From: Syntrophaceticus sp050949745
Lineage (GTDB): Bacteria; Bacillota; DSM-12270; Thermacetogeniales; Thermacetogeniaceae
Length of the DNA stretch: 64,000 bases
Direction: 5' to 3'
NCBI GenBank assembly: GCA_050949745.1
Contig: JBMNGF010000019.1
Coordinates: 1-64,000, forward strand
Part shown: in pieces, positions 7,201 to 16,059 of the stretch
Layout of the letters: each line of letters opens with the position of its first letter
Position numbering within the stretch: position 1 is the first letter of the stretch
Translations under genes and position numbers: made by a program
The notes under the pieces: model-generated
Databases searched by the model: none
Told to the model about the DNA's origin: nothing
Seen by the model: the letters and a program-made list of their open reading frames with translations, nothing else

Positions 7201-8457
7201 TTACTTTATGGAATCATATAGTGATTTAAACTCCTTCTGATGCTGGATAAAAATATCAACAAGCACTGGATCAAAGTGGCTTCCTTTACTTGAACTGATA
7301 ATCTCCATACTCTTTTCGTGTGAAAAGGCATCTTTATAAACTCGCTTGGAGCGCAGCGCATCATAAACGTCAGAAAGGGCCATGATCCGAGCGGATAAGG
7401 GTATCTCAGTTCCTTTAAGGCCTTTATTATAACCGTTACCATTCCATTTTTCGTGATGGTATAGAGCAATATCCATACCCATTGAAAGAAATTCGTTTTT
7501 ATCGTATTGCTGTCCGACTTTAGATAGCGTATCATAACCTATCTGCACATGGGTCTTCATAATGGCAAACTCATCGTCGGTTAGCTTACCGGGCTTGAGC
7601 AAAATGCTGTCGGGTATGCCAACCTTTCCGATATCATGAAGTGGACTGGCCTTATATATGGTTTCTATAAAGGTATCTGAGACTAAATCTGCGTATTCGG
7701 GGATTGGTCTTGCTTTTTCGGCAAGCAACCGGCAGGAGCTGGCTGTCCGTTCGATATGCGTACCGGTATCGTCATCCCTTGATTCCGATAATTTAATTAA
7801 CGCATAAATTGTTGCCATTTGAGAAGATGAAATTTCCTGAACTTTCTCTTCCACCAGTTGTTCAAGATGATGATTGTGTTTTTCAAGTTCATCTTCGATT
7901 TTTTTCATTTCAGTGATATCTTGAATCGTCCCATAAAAATGAGTGAGAACACCTTTAGCGTCAAACTTGGAATAAAATCTTAAATGCACCCACTTTGTTT
8001 TCCCGTTTTTCATCAGCAAACGATACCTGGTGGTCCAGGGTTTTTGCGCTACAAGCATCTCCTGAAACATTGTAGTTGCTTGTTCCAGATCGTCTGGATG
8101 GACAAAAGAAAAAAATAAATCCAAAGTTGCAGGAGTCGAGCTGTCAATTTCAAGAATGGTATACATCGAATCTGACCAAACCATACTATCCAAAGTCGGA
8201 TTTATATCCCAACGACCTAACAGCGCAATTTCCTGCGCTTCAGCGAGAACTTCGCGGCTATGTGTTAATTCCTTGTTGAGCTGTTCAAGGCGCTGTGCTA
8301 TAGAGGAATAATCCAGGATTAATTTCGTAAGTAGTTCTGTTTGATTATGGTAGTCAATCTCCTTTGCGAAGCTTTCTAACGCATAGGTTTTCATTTCGGT
8401 GTCTGAACGCAGACCGTTTGATAAAATGTCTTGCAGTTGTAAATTTCGATTGTTCAT
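7201..8457 (-). CDS. PAS/HD-GYP cyclic di-GMP phosphodiesterase-like protein
   Basis: This 418-residue cytoplasmic protein has an N-terminal helical region, a PAS domain (about 75-185, ending YGTIQDIT), a coiled coil (about 185-215), then an HD-GYP domain with the catalytic HD in LHDIGKVGIPD (about 273-283) and HHEKWNGNGYN (about 334-344). HD-GYP proteins hydrolyse c-di-GMP. The hallmark triplet reads GYN instead of GYP, a departure that may alter partner binding or activity. Its ATG overlaps the stop of the upstream diiron metallo-beta-lactamase gene (ATGA), so the two are co-translated. No membrane segment is seen. Confidence 0.85.
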   Translation of the reverse strand: MNNRNLQLQDILSNGLRSDTEMKTYALESFAKEIDYHNQTELLTKLILDYSSIAQRLEQLNKELTHSREVLAEAQEIALLGRWDINPTLDSMVWSDSMYTILEIDSSTPATLDLFFSFVHPDDLEQATTMFQEMLVAQKPWTTRYRLLMKNGKTKWVHLRFYSKFDAKGVLTHFYGTIQDITEMKKIEDELEKHNHHLEQLVEEKVQEISSSQMATIYALIKLSESRDDDTGTHIERTASSCRLLAEKARPIPEYADLVSDTFIETIYKASPLHDIGKVGIPDSILLKPGKLTDDEFAIMKTHVQIGYDTLSKVGQQYDKNEFLSMGMDIALYHHEKWNGNGYNKGLKGTEIPLSARIMALSDVYDALRSKRVYKDAFSHEKSMEIISSSKGSHFDPVLVDIFIQHQKEFKSLYDSIK

Positions 8458-9278
8458 ATGGGCTCCTCCGACAACAGATAATCGATTCCGACGTTTTTGA
8501 TAGCGCGTAAATGTCGAATAATCGCCGTTATATTCTCTTTTGTAGAGATAATGCTGCCATGCTGCGGTGCTATCCTGTCAATATCTAGCTTTTCGATAGT
8601 ATTTAGGGTGTTTGCTAGTGCACGGTTTGATGTCATGAGTCTTTGATGGAACTTCGCGATTCCGTTGACAGGGCAGTTTGTTAAGTTCAAGGAACACTTA
8701 TTCAGATCCTGGCATTTCCTGCAAGTCTCGTCCATTTCAAGCATCAATGTCCATTGGGTATCAAAGCTGCCGAACAAATCGCTCGAGAACAGTGTTTTTG
8801 TTTTCGTATCATATGTAACAAAGCTACCTGGCTGATGGCAATAAGGGGTTGCAATAAATTCTAACCGTCTGCCTGTAGCGAAGTCATAATGGTTGTCCAA
8901 TTCACGAAAATCGAGCTTTTCTGTTTTATCGGAATAGTAGTGAATGAAGACATTGTTCTCTATATGAGATATAATTTTGAGCGCATCATTATTTATAATC
9001 GCCTCGAACTGGGGCAGGCTTCCACAGAGGTCCGGGTCATAGTGTTGGTATATCAACCTGGTAATTTGTGAAGGTGCCAGCCCTGTTCTCAGGATTTTCA
9101 GCATGACAGTACTGAAATCATCGCGGTTTCCACCGTCAATTAAGACAGCTTCATCGCCCTCAATAACCAGATATGGATTACAGTGAAGGTCTCTGTTTTC
9201 ATCAGAATAACCTATCCAATAAATACCCTCAGCAATATTGACTGGTTCTTTTTCTAGGGATTCTATATTGATTTTCAC
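8454..9278 (-). CDS. Metallo-beta-lactamase fold diiron protein (ODP/FprA-like), possible oxygen sensor
   Basis: This 274-residue protein has the metallo-beta-lactamase fold. Metal-binding marks are HYDPD (about 79-83, the HxDxD form seen in oxygen-binding diiron proteins), PYCHQPGS (His about 148), SSDLFG (Asp about 167) and a late PQHG. It lacks the flavodoxin domain of FprA oxidases. A Cys cluster (CRKCQDLNKCSLNLTNC, about 186-202) is an extra feature. The GTG start has GGAGG eight bases upstream. Translational overlap with the HD-GYP gene suggests this protein senses oxygen or a related gas and feeds c-di-GMP turnover. That pairing is inference. Confidence 0.8.
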   Translation of the reverse strand: MKINIESLEKEPVNIAEGIYWIGYSDENRDLHCNPYLVIEGDEAVLIDGGNRDDFSTVMLKILRTGLAPSQITRLIYQHYDPDLCGSLPQFEAIINNDALKIISHIENNVFIHYYSDKTEKLDFRELDNHYDFATGRRLEFIATPYCHQPGSFVTYDTKTKTLFSSDLFGSFDTQWTLMLEMDETCRKCQDLNKCSLNLTNCPVNGIAKFHQRLMTSNRALANTLNTIEKLDIDRIAPQHGSIISTKENITAIIRHLRAIKNVGIDYLLSEEPI

Positions 9279-9482
9279 CTTTCATTCCTCCTTGTTGGGT
9301 CCGCCTAAGGTATAACCCGTGAGCTGAATATGCCATAAAGAACAAGCATAAACGGTAATTAGTGCTATTATTAATAAAAAGGAATTGTAGAAATTTCACA
9401 TCATATGTTAGCCTCTTTTGAAACAATATTGGAATTTTTATTTTTTATCGTTTTTATTCTTTCGATAGAAATATAGCCTATG

Positions 9483-10286
9483 TTAGATTATTACCCGCTC
9501 TGGATGAGCATAGATGCTGAGACGCTCTCCCCTGACAAATCCCAGCACTGTAATTTGCAGTTTTTCTGCCAGTTTTAGGGCAAGATCTGTGGGCGCACTG
9601 CGTGAGATCAGGATAGGCACTCTCATTCTGGCTGTTTTTAAAAGGATTTCAGATGAGACACGCCCACTGAAAATGATCATTTTGTCCTCCCTAGGGATTT
9701 TCTCAAGGAAGCACTGGCCATGGATTTTATCCAGTGTATTGTGGCGGCCGATGTCTTCCTGAAAGATAAGAATCTCTTCTCCCTGGGCGAGGGCAGCATT
9801 ATGAACACCGCCGGTGCGTTGGAACAGGCGCGATCTATCCTGCAGTTCTGCAGCCAATTTGAGCACTGTTTCTGCGTTTACTTTCAGCTGAGAGGAAACA
9901 GGGGGTGGGAGAGGGGGCACAGCAGGAGCAGAGACGCTGGTTCCGCTGCGTCCGGCGCTGGGAGTGATCCAGCGCTTCATGACTAATTTGTCTGTCAGGT
10001 CCGGTTCAGAGCTGGTTTCGATGTATACTATACAATGCTCAGCATCATATTCTACTTTTCGAAGCTCCTCCCGTCTGGTCAAAACTCCCTCAGCACAAAG
10101 GAAGCCTACCGCCAGATATTTCTGATCCCTAGGAGAGCAGACAAGTGCAGCCGTTTCTTTGGAGTTGACATAAACCGTAAGGGTTGTTTCACGGACAATC
10201 ATGTCCTCAACTTCACGAGAGCCCTTTTCGTCGAGCTTGATGATCTTACATTGCGTTGTTAATAACTCGCTGTCAAAGTGTTCCAT
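9483..10286 (-). CDS. fdhD: FdhD-like formate dehydrogenase accessory protein, lacking the usual catalytic Cys
   Basis: FdhD passes sulfur from a cysteine desulfurase to the molybdenum/tungsten cofactor of formate dehydrogenase. Recognition rests on the C-terminal half: RTGGVHNAAL, QEDIGRHNTLDKIHG, SGRVSSEILLK and LISRSAPTDLAL. I start at ATG 10286, which has GGAGAGG upstream, rather than the longer frame to 10343. In most homologues the loop before the proline-rich linker carries a conserved Cys (TSGCG or GCGVCG); here it reads TPSAGRSGT (Ala about 111). Other cysteines exist elsewhere. A Pro-rich stretch (VPPLPPPV) follows. No formate dehydrogenase gene is in the window. Confidence 0.85.
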   Translation of the reverse strand: MEHFDSELLTTQCKIIKLDEKGSREVEDMIVRETTLTVYVNSKETAALVCSPRDQKYLAVGFLCAEGVLTRREELRKVEYDAEHCIVYIETSSEPDLTDKLVMKRWITPSAGRSGTSVSAPAVPPLPPPVSSQLKVNAETVLKLAAELQDRSRLFQRTGGVHNAALAQGEEILIFQEDIGRHNTLDKIHGQCFLEKIPREDKMIIFSGRVSSEILLKTARMRVPILISRSAPTDLALKLAEKLQITVLGFVRGERLSIYAHPERVII

Positions 10287-10492
10287 AATAATTTCCTCTC
10301 CGTGGCATAGGGGCGTGGCTTGGGGATCTTTCTTTTGCCACATACGAAAACCTTTCGTAATGCTTGCACTGCTGCAATGGGGCAGTTACTGACATTTGCA
10401 ATCCCTTGCTTCTGATTGACCAATCACTAGAATGATAATGACAGTACCTGACACAGGAGAACAGATTAAAATATCCATTTGATCCTATACTT

Positions 10493-11689
10493 TTACATTA
10501 ACCGTTCCGGTGAAGGGGACCCGCCAAAGGTCTCATCAGCATAGACAATTTTACCATTGACCAAGACCAGTTCCACTTTGGTGCGCCAGTCAAGAGGATG
10601 GCCGCTGAGAACAATTATATCGGCGTCTTTACCAGGTTCCAAACTGCCTACTCGGTCAGCTATCCCCAGAATTTCGGCGGGGTTGATGGTGATCGCCCTT
10701 AGGGCTTCCTGTTCATCCATACCCTCTTTAACAGCCAGGGATGCCATGAGGGGAAGGTATTGAATAGGAACCACAGGGTGGTCGGTTATGATTGCCACCT
10801 TAACTCCTGCCTGGGAAAGAACCCTTGGTGTTTTCAGTGACAGGTCTTTCAATTCTACTTTAGCTCTGCTGCATAGAGAAGGGCCGACAACTGCAGGAAT
10901 ATTTCTGGAGACGAGTTCCTCGGGGATTTTATAGCCTTCTGTTGCGTGCTGTATAATGACTTTTAGTTGGAATTCGTCAGCAATCCTGAGCCCTGTGATG
11001 ATGTCATCAGCCCGATGGGCGTGTATCAGCAGGGGGATTTCACCAGCAATAACGGGAAGCATGGCTTCCATCTTGAGATCCCTGTCAGGCAGTTTGTCCG
11101 GGTCTTTTTCTCCCTGTTTAATTTTTGCTCCATAGTTTTGTGCTGCTGCTAAAGTTTCCCGCAACAGCGCTGCTGTGGCCATGCGAGTCATCGGTGCCTT
11201 TTTTTGGTCTCCGTAAACACGCTTTGGGTTTTCTCCAAGGGCTGACTTAAGGCCTAGAGGGTTTTTAAGCACAGCCTGATCTGCAGTCTTGCCGCAGGTT
11301 TTCATGGCCAAACTCAACCCACCGATCACATTGGCACTGCCTGGTCCTGTCATCACAGTAGTTACGCCACTCCGTAGTGCATCATTGAAAGCTAGATCCT
11401 CCATGTTGACGGCATCGATGGCTCTCAGATGTGGTGTGATCGGATCAGAAGCTTCATTGGTATCATCACCCTCAATAGCGTAGACCTCCTCGTAGAGCCC
11501 CATATGGGTATGGGCATCAATAAATCCCGGGAGTACATATTTCCCCGAGACATCAATAACTTGCGCCCCGGCAGGTGCTGATGGGTCAGGGGAGAGGGCA
11601 TCTATCTTTTGATTCTTAACGAAAATACTACCTCTATTATAAACTTGGCCTGCCATTGTAATAATATTTCCATTGATGAGTGCGATCAT
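10493..11689 (-). CDS. Amidohydrolase family protein (imidazolonepropionase-like)
   Basis: This 398-residue metal-dependent hydrolase has an N-terminal small beta domain, the metal-binding HxH in GFIDAHTHMG (about 55-64), later ligands HAHR (about 222) and QHATEG (about 245), and the Asp of IITDHP (about 300). The C-terminal AITINPAEILGIADRVGSLEPGKDAD pattern is typical of the amidohydrolase superfamily. Substrate cannot be named; related proteins act on cyclic amides or dipeptides. AGGAGG precedes the ATG. The gene stands alone on the minus strand. Confidence 0.83.
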   Translation of the reverse strand: MIALINGNIITMAGQVYNRGSIFVKNQKIDALSPDPSAPAGAQVIDVSGKYVLPGFIDAHTHMGLYEEVYAIEGDDTNEASDPITPHLRAIDAVNMEDLAFNDALRSGVTTVMTGPGSANVIGGLSLAMKTCGKTADQAVLKNPLGLKSALGENPKRVYGDQKKAPMTRMATAALLRETLAAAQNYGAKIKQGEKDPDKLPDRDLKMEAMLPVIAGEIPLLIHAHRADDIITGLRIADEFQLKVIIQHATEGYKIPEELVSRNIPAVVGPSLCSRAKVELKDLSLKTPRVLSQAGVKVAIITDHPVVPIQYLPLMASLAVKEGMDEQEALRAITINPAEILGIADRVGSLEPGKDADIIVLSGHPLDWRTKVELVLVNGKIVYADETFGGSPSPERLM

Positions 11690-11785
11690 TGGCCTGTTCC
11701 TCCTTTTTCTCCTCTAGCAGAAAATGCTCAGTCCCGGGCCTATCCGGGCCGCATGTGTAATATGCAAAAAACAAGTTAAAGTAGC

Positions 11786-12634
11786 CTATTCCCTTTGTAA
11801 GCCTCTCAATATTTCCAGGTTGTCCCTGTCTTCCTGCATATCTGGACCCTTTGGAGTTTCCAGAACCATAGGCAGGTGAGATAGCTCCGGATTATTGACC
11901 AGCCAGCGAAACCCTTCCAGCCCGATCATGCCCATCCCAATATGGTCATGCCTGTCAAGCCTAGCTCCCAATTCACCCTTGGAATCGTTGAGGTGAATTG
12001 CTTTTAAATTATCTAAACCCACAATCTTTTCAAATTCTCTGAATGTCTCTTCACAGGCATCCTCTGTGCGCAGGTCATAGCCGGCTGCAAAGATGTGGCA
12101 TGTATCTAAGCAAACCCCCAGTCGTTCTGGGTAGAAGCTGTCACTGAGCAGTTGAGCCAGGTGTTCAAATCTCCCTCCTAAGAGGGAGCCTTGTCCGGCT
12201 GTAGTCTCTAAAAGAATGGTCACCTGTGAATTTTCAGTTCTTTTTAATGCTTCATTGAGAGCAGTAGTAATGCGATTCAGTCCTGCCTGTTCTCCTGCTC
12301 CGGAATGTGCTCCAGGATGCATGACCAAGAAAGGGATCCCCAGGGCAGCACATCGTTCTACTTCTACCACTAATGCATCAAGGGATTTCATCCATAGCTC
12401 CTCATCAGGGGATGCTAGATTGGTCAGATAGGCTGTATGGCCTATCACCGGAGAAATCTTCGTTTCCTCCAATGCCTGCTGGAAACGCGTGATTACCTCT
12501 GGCTCAAGAGGCTTTGCCTTCCATCTGTTGGCACTCTTCACAAAAACCTGTATCGTTTCACAGCCGACCTCCTGTCCCCGTCGGACTGCCTTGTCGATAC
12601 TTCCCGCTATTGACATATGTGCTCCAAATGGCAT
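11786..12634 (-). CDS. nfo: Endonuclease IV (AP endonuclease)
   Basis: This 282-residue zinc-dependent enzyme cuts DNA at abasic sites in base excision repair. Zinc-ligand blocks of the TIM barrel are visible: FGAHMSIAGS at the start, GHTAYLTN, VMHPGAHSG, LLETTAGQG, CLDTCHIFAAGYD, AIHLNDSKGE, RHDHIGMG and VLETPKGPD. Length is normal. ATG 12634 has AGAAGGAGA upstream and matches the family N-terminus, so the longer frame is not used. A large palindromic repeat lies just upstream. Confidence 0.95.
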   Translation of the reverse strand: MPFGAHMSIAGSIDKAVRRGQEVGCETIQVFVKSANRWKAKPLEPEVITRFQQALEETKISPVIGHTAYLTNLASPDEELWMKSLDALVVEVERCAALGIPFLVMHPGAHSGAGEQAGLNRITTALNEALKRTENSQVTILLETTAGQGSLLGGRFEHLAQLLSDSFYPERLGVCLDTCHIFAAGYDLRTEDACEETFREFEKIVGLDNLKAIHLNDSKGELGARLDRHDHIGMGMIGLEGFRWLVNNPELSHLPMVLETPKGPDMQEDRDNLEILRGLQRE

Positions 12635-12655
12635 TATATCTCCTTCTCTTTCTAG

Positions 12656-12749
12656 GACCAATCAGGGGGACGGTTCTTCTGCGCGACATTTTCATAATCT
12701 ATCGCGCTTGTGACTGGACCCATCACCGGAACCGTCCCCCCTGATGGTC
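12656..12749. repeat. GGGGGACGGTTC-type palindromic intergenic repeat
   Basis: Arms GACCAATCAGGGGGACGGTTC (12656-12676, imperfectly) and its complement at 12729-12749 form a stem of about 20 bp with an inner GCGCGAC / TATCGCGC pair. The same outer sequence (GACCAATCAG-GGGA-GGTTC) begins the spacer after ilvE at 33161. The right arm overlaps the stop codon of the aminotransferase gene. This looks like a dispersed REP-like element; it may also end transcription. Confidence 0.7.
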
Positions 12750-14043
12750 ACCTTTCTACTTCTGTTAGTGCTTGATCGAGGGTGGTGATCATTTCGTCCA
12801 CATTATCTTGATCGATGATCAGTGGTGGTTGAAAGGCCAGTACGTTCCGGAAGCGGCCGTTTTTACCGATGATCACACCCCTATTTTTCATTATCTCTAA
12901 AATGCGGTCAACCTCTTCGGCTGCAGGTTCTTTTCCTTCTTTGACCAGTTCGGCACCCTGCATTAGCCCGATCCCGCGCACATCACCGATCAGTGGGTGC
13001 TTATCTTGCAGTTCCAGCAGTTTCTCACGGAGATAAGCTCCCTGGGTAGCGGCGTTCTGGATGAGTCCTTCCTTCTCAATAACATCCAGTGTCGCCAGGC
13101 CCGCGGTCATGGAAACCGGGTTGCCTCCTAAGGTGGAAGCCCCTGGGCGGGTGTAATGGTCAGCGATCTCGGGAAGAGTTGTAAAAACACCGATAGGGAC
13201 TCCATTGCCCAGTGCTTTGGCCATGGTCATGACCTCCGGTTCCACATCCCAGTTTTCAATCGCAAACCACTTTCCTGTACGTCCGAAACCAGATTGAACC
13301 TCATCAGCGATCAGTAAAATGCCGTATTCCTGGAGGATCTCCTTTAGTCGCGGAAAGTATTCCGGGGGAGGGGTGACGATCCCCGCATTTCCCTGAATGG
13401 GCTCTACGATCATGGCGGCTACCTCTCCTGATGTAGAGGTTTCAATTACCCGGCGAACCTCTTCAGCACAGGCCAGGTCACAGGCCGGGTAGCTCAGATT
13501 CAGCGGGCAGCGGTAGCAGTTAGCGTTCGGTGCAAAAGAGATACCTGCTGCAGGATTAGGATCAGTGCGCCAGAAGCGCAAGCCTGTCAGGCTCATTGTC
13601 AGAAAGGTACGTCCGCTTAAACCATCCTGTAGAGCCAAAAGCTCACTCCTGCCTGTGGCAAGCCTCGCCGTTAAAACAGCACCTTCATTGGCTTCGGTGC
13701 CGCTGTTGCAGAAGAAACTTTTCTGGAGCCGGCCGGGAGTGATTTCAGCTAGTTTCTCTGCCAGTTCTAGCATCGGCTGGGTGAGGTAGATGTTGCATAC
13801 ATGTTGTAAGGTTTTCACCTGCTCGCAGATGCGTTCAGTGATTTCCGGATTGCAGTGGCCGGCGTTAACCACTGAAACCCCCGCATAGAAGTCAAGGTAT
13901 TTTGTTCCATTGCTGTCAAAGAGGTACTGCCCTTCTCCTTTTACCAACTGCATCGGTTCTTCGTAGAAGTGGTAAAGGCAGGGGATGATGTATTCCTTTT
14001 TCTTTTTAACGATTTCTTCTGGCCCCCAATATTTCTTCTCCAT
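12748..14043 (-). CDS. Class III PLP-dependent aminotransferase
   Basis: This 431-residue enzyme belongs to the acetylornithine/4-aminobutyrate/AGXT2-like aminotransferases. Marks are the aromatic/Gly-rich N-terminus (LDFYAGVSVVNAGHCNP), FCNSGTEANE (PLP phosphate loop, about 112), ADEVQSGFGRTG (Asp binding the PLP nitrogen, about 245) and the Schiff-base Lys in MAKALGNGVPIG (about 276). A Cys-rich insertion (NCYRCPLNLSYPACDLAC, about 175-192) is unusual and could bind a metal. Substrate is unknown. The ATG is 13 bp from the end of the U32 gene, so they are likely co-transcribed. Confidence 0.86.
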   Translation of the reverse strand: MEKKYWGPEEIVKKKKEYIIPCLYHFYEEPMQLVKGEGQYLFDSNGTKYLDFYAGVSVVNAGHCNPEITERICEQVKTLQHVCNIYLTQPMLELAEKLAEITPGRLQKSFFCNSGTEANEGAVLTARLATGRSELLALQDGLSGRTFLTMSLTGLRFWRTDPNPAAGISFAPNANCYRCPLNLSYPACDLACAEEVRRVIETSTSGEVAAMIVEPIQGNAGIVTPPPEYFPRLKEILQEYGILLIADEVQSGFGRTGKWFAIENWDVEPEVMTMAKALGNGVPIGVFTTLPEIADHYTRPGASTLGGNPVSMTAGLATLDVIEKEGLIQNAATQGAYLREKLLELQDKHPLIGDVRGIGLMQGAELVKEGKEPAAEEVDRILEIMKNRGVIIGKNGRFRNVLAFQPPLIIDQDNVDEMITTLDQALTEVER

Positions 14044-14056
14044 TTAACACTCTCCC

Positions 14057-16039
14057 TTAATCATTCTTTATTTTCTCACCTTTGGTATAAGGACCGGTGC
14101 CAAAGGGTCCTTTTTTTATCTTGAGCAGCTGCTGCCAACTGGACTCAGAAAAGGTGTAATTGGTGGGATCATCCCAAAGGCCATCGATTTCTTGGCGATA
14201 AAGATTGGTTACTGCTCCTGCCTCATCTGCATTATATAAGGGTATCTCCAAGCGAAGGCTTGCAAAGCCAGCTCCATAGAAAATGTTTAGATAAGGCAGT
14301 ATGGCTAAATCATTTGCCATGTAAATGTGGTTCCTGCAGTTCTGGTCGATCTCCACAGCATGCACCTGCCCAGCTGTATCCTTTAACCCATACAATCTAT
14401 TTCGGCAAATACCACTGCAGAGCTGATGTCTTGTGGTTCCTTCAAGTAGGGCTGCTGGAAGGCAGTATTCTGTAACCATAGTTGGAAGATTTCCGTGAAT
14501 TACCGCTTCTACCGGGAGTCCTTTGCCGGTCATAGCCATGACTTCATCCCAGTGTAATTCTATAGAAGCGGTGCCCTGTATAACCTGATAGTCTTTGAAC
14601 AGTTCTGCTGCCGCCTGGTTAGCGATGTTGCAGGAATAGTCTGCATAGAGAGGCAGCCCCGTGGTTTTAGCCGCAGCGTAAACTGTTCCCAGGTTAGTGA
14701 CCAGGAGGCCGTCAATATCATAGTCCTTGATATTCTCTAATAAGTAGAAGGTTCTGTCCATTTCATGGGGCATGACGATGCGGGGGAGTCCGGCGACAAC
14801 CTTTTTCCCCAATTCCTTTGCTCTATCTAATATAACCGCAAAATCAGCGAGTTCCCATGGTTTATCTTGAGATAAAAAGGACTCGCCGCTGGTATAAACC
14901 AGATCTGCCCCATTCTCCAGTGCTTCTAGTGCCGCTGTTTTGCTCCCTACCTTCACAGAGAGGAGTGGTTTGTCTTTATTAACAGCACAGGGCGGTGAAG
15001 TCAGAGGAGAGTTCTTCCAGTCCTCTTCACTGATCATAGGTTCTTTCAATGCACGGCTGAAAAACCGGGGTTCACGTTTACCTGTATAGTCTATAGAAGG
15101 GGCTCCGGGGTTGCCGAAGCTGTAAAGCGGGCTCAAATCTCGTACCCTCATCTCTTGGAACTGCAGGAATTCATCCCAGTCAAAGGTATAGCCTACAGGG
15201 TTTTTATAATACCGGTCCAGGGCTCGCCGATAAAAGCCGACAAGGGGTTCCAGGAATTCAGCAGGGCGCATTCTCCCCTCCAGTTTAAGAGAGCATATTC
15301 CGGAATCGATTACATCTGGTAGAAATGGAAGCAGGCTGATATCCTTGACTGCCATAAAATAAGGACCGGGGACCTGTACAGGAATTACTTCATCTGTTTC
15401 TCTATCTACCAACTCAAAAGCCCAGCGGCAGGGCTTCAGGCATTGCCCCCGGTTGCTGCTTTTTCCGAATAGCATCCCGCTGTGATAGCATTGGCCACTC
15501 TGAGAAAAGCACATATCCCCATGGGTGAAGTACTCCAGTTCCAGAGAGGTTTTACTGTGGATCAGTTTAATATCATCCAGTGTCAGCTCACGTCCCAGGA
15601 TCACTCTGGTTAGTCCTAATTCCTCTAAAAGCCGTATAGACTCCAGATTATGAACATTCATCATCACACTGGCATGGAGAGGTACTGTCAGCCCAATTTT
15701 CTTGGCCCATCTTACAACACCTAAGTCCTGAACGATGAGACCATCTACTGCGATTTTTTGGAGATAGGAAAGGTAATCAGGTATCTCTGCCATTTCTGCA
15801 TCTGTGAGCATGTTGTTAACGGTCACATACATTTTGACTCCTTTTTCATGGCAGTAGACGACTGCATCACGCATCTGTTCTCTAGTGAAGTTGAACTCTT
15901 TTCGGTGCAGGCGCATATTGAATTTTTTACCGCCCAGGTATACGGCATCAGCACCTGCTCTGATCACCGCTTCCAGTACATCCCATTTCCCTACAGGCGC
16001 TAGAAGTTCTACTCTGGGCATTTCCTTTACTCTTTGCAT
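14057..16039 (-). CDS. Double-domain U32 family protein
   Basis: This 660-residue protein has two U32-like halves. The N-half (about 10-330) has ELLAPVGKWD, AGADAVYLGG, DGLIVQDLG and four clustered Cys (177, 184, 200, 204) in CFSQSGQC...GQCLKPC. The C-half (about 355-640) repeats the plan and carries Cys at about 526, 541, 545 and 568. Characterised U32 proteins (UbiU/UbiV, TrhP, RlhA) use such Cys sets to hold an iron-sulfur cluster and hydroxylate RNA or quinone precursors without oxygen; older names call them collagenase-like peptidases. Length is close to RlhA, but the second half looks U32-like rather than DUF3656. The next gene encodes a UbiA prenyltransferase. Confidence 0.82.
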   Translation of the reverse strand: MQRVKEMPRVELLAPVGKWDVLEAVIRAGADAVYLGGKKFNMRLHRKEFNFTREQMRDAVVYCHEKGVKMYVTVNNMLTDAEMAEIPDYLSYLQKIAVDGLIVQDLGVVRWAKKIGLTVPLHASVMMNVHNLESIRLLEELGLTRVILGRELTLDDIKLIHSKTSLELEYFTHGDMCFSQSGQCYHSGMLFGKSSNRGQCLKPCRWAFELVDRETDEVIPVQVPGPYFMAVKDISLLPFLPDVIDSGICSLKLEGRMRPAEFLEPLVGFYRRALDRYYKNPVGYTFDWDEFLQFQEMRVRDLSPLYSFGNPGAPSIDYTGKREPRFFSRALKEPMISEEDWKNSPLTSPPCAVNKDKPLLSVKVGSKTAALEALENGADLVYTSGESFLSQDKPWELADFAVILDRAKELGKKVVAGLPRIVMPHEMDRTFYLLENIKDYDIDGLLVTNLGTVYAAAKTTGLPLYADYSCNIANQAAAELFKDYQVIQGTASIELHWDEVMAMTGKGLPVEAVIHGNLPTMVTEYCLPAALLEGTTRHQLCSGICRNRLYGLKDTAGQVHAVEIDQNCRNHIYMANDLAILPYLNIFYGAGFASLRLEIPLYNADEAGAVTNLYRQEIDGLWDDPTNYTFSESSWQQLLKIKKGPFGTGPYTKGEKIKND

Positions 16040-16059
16040 AAAATTTTACCCCCATCTAT

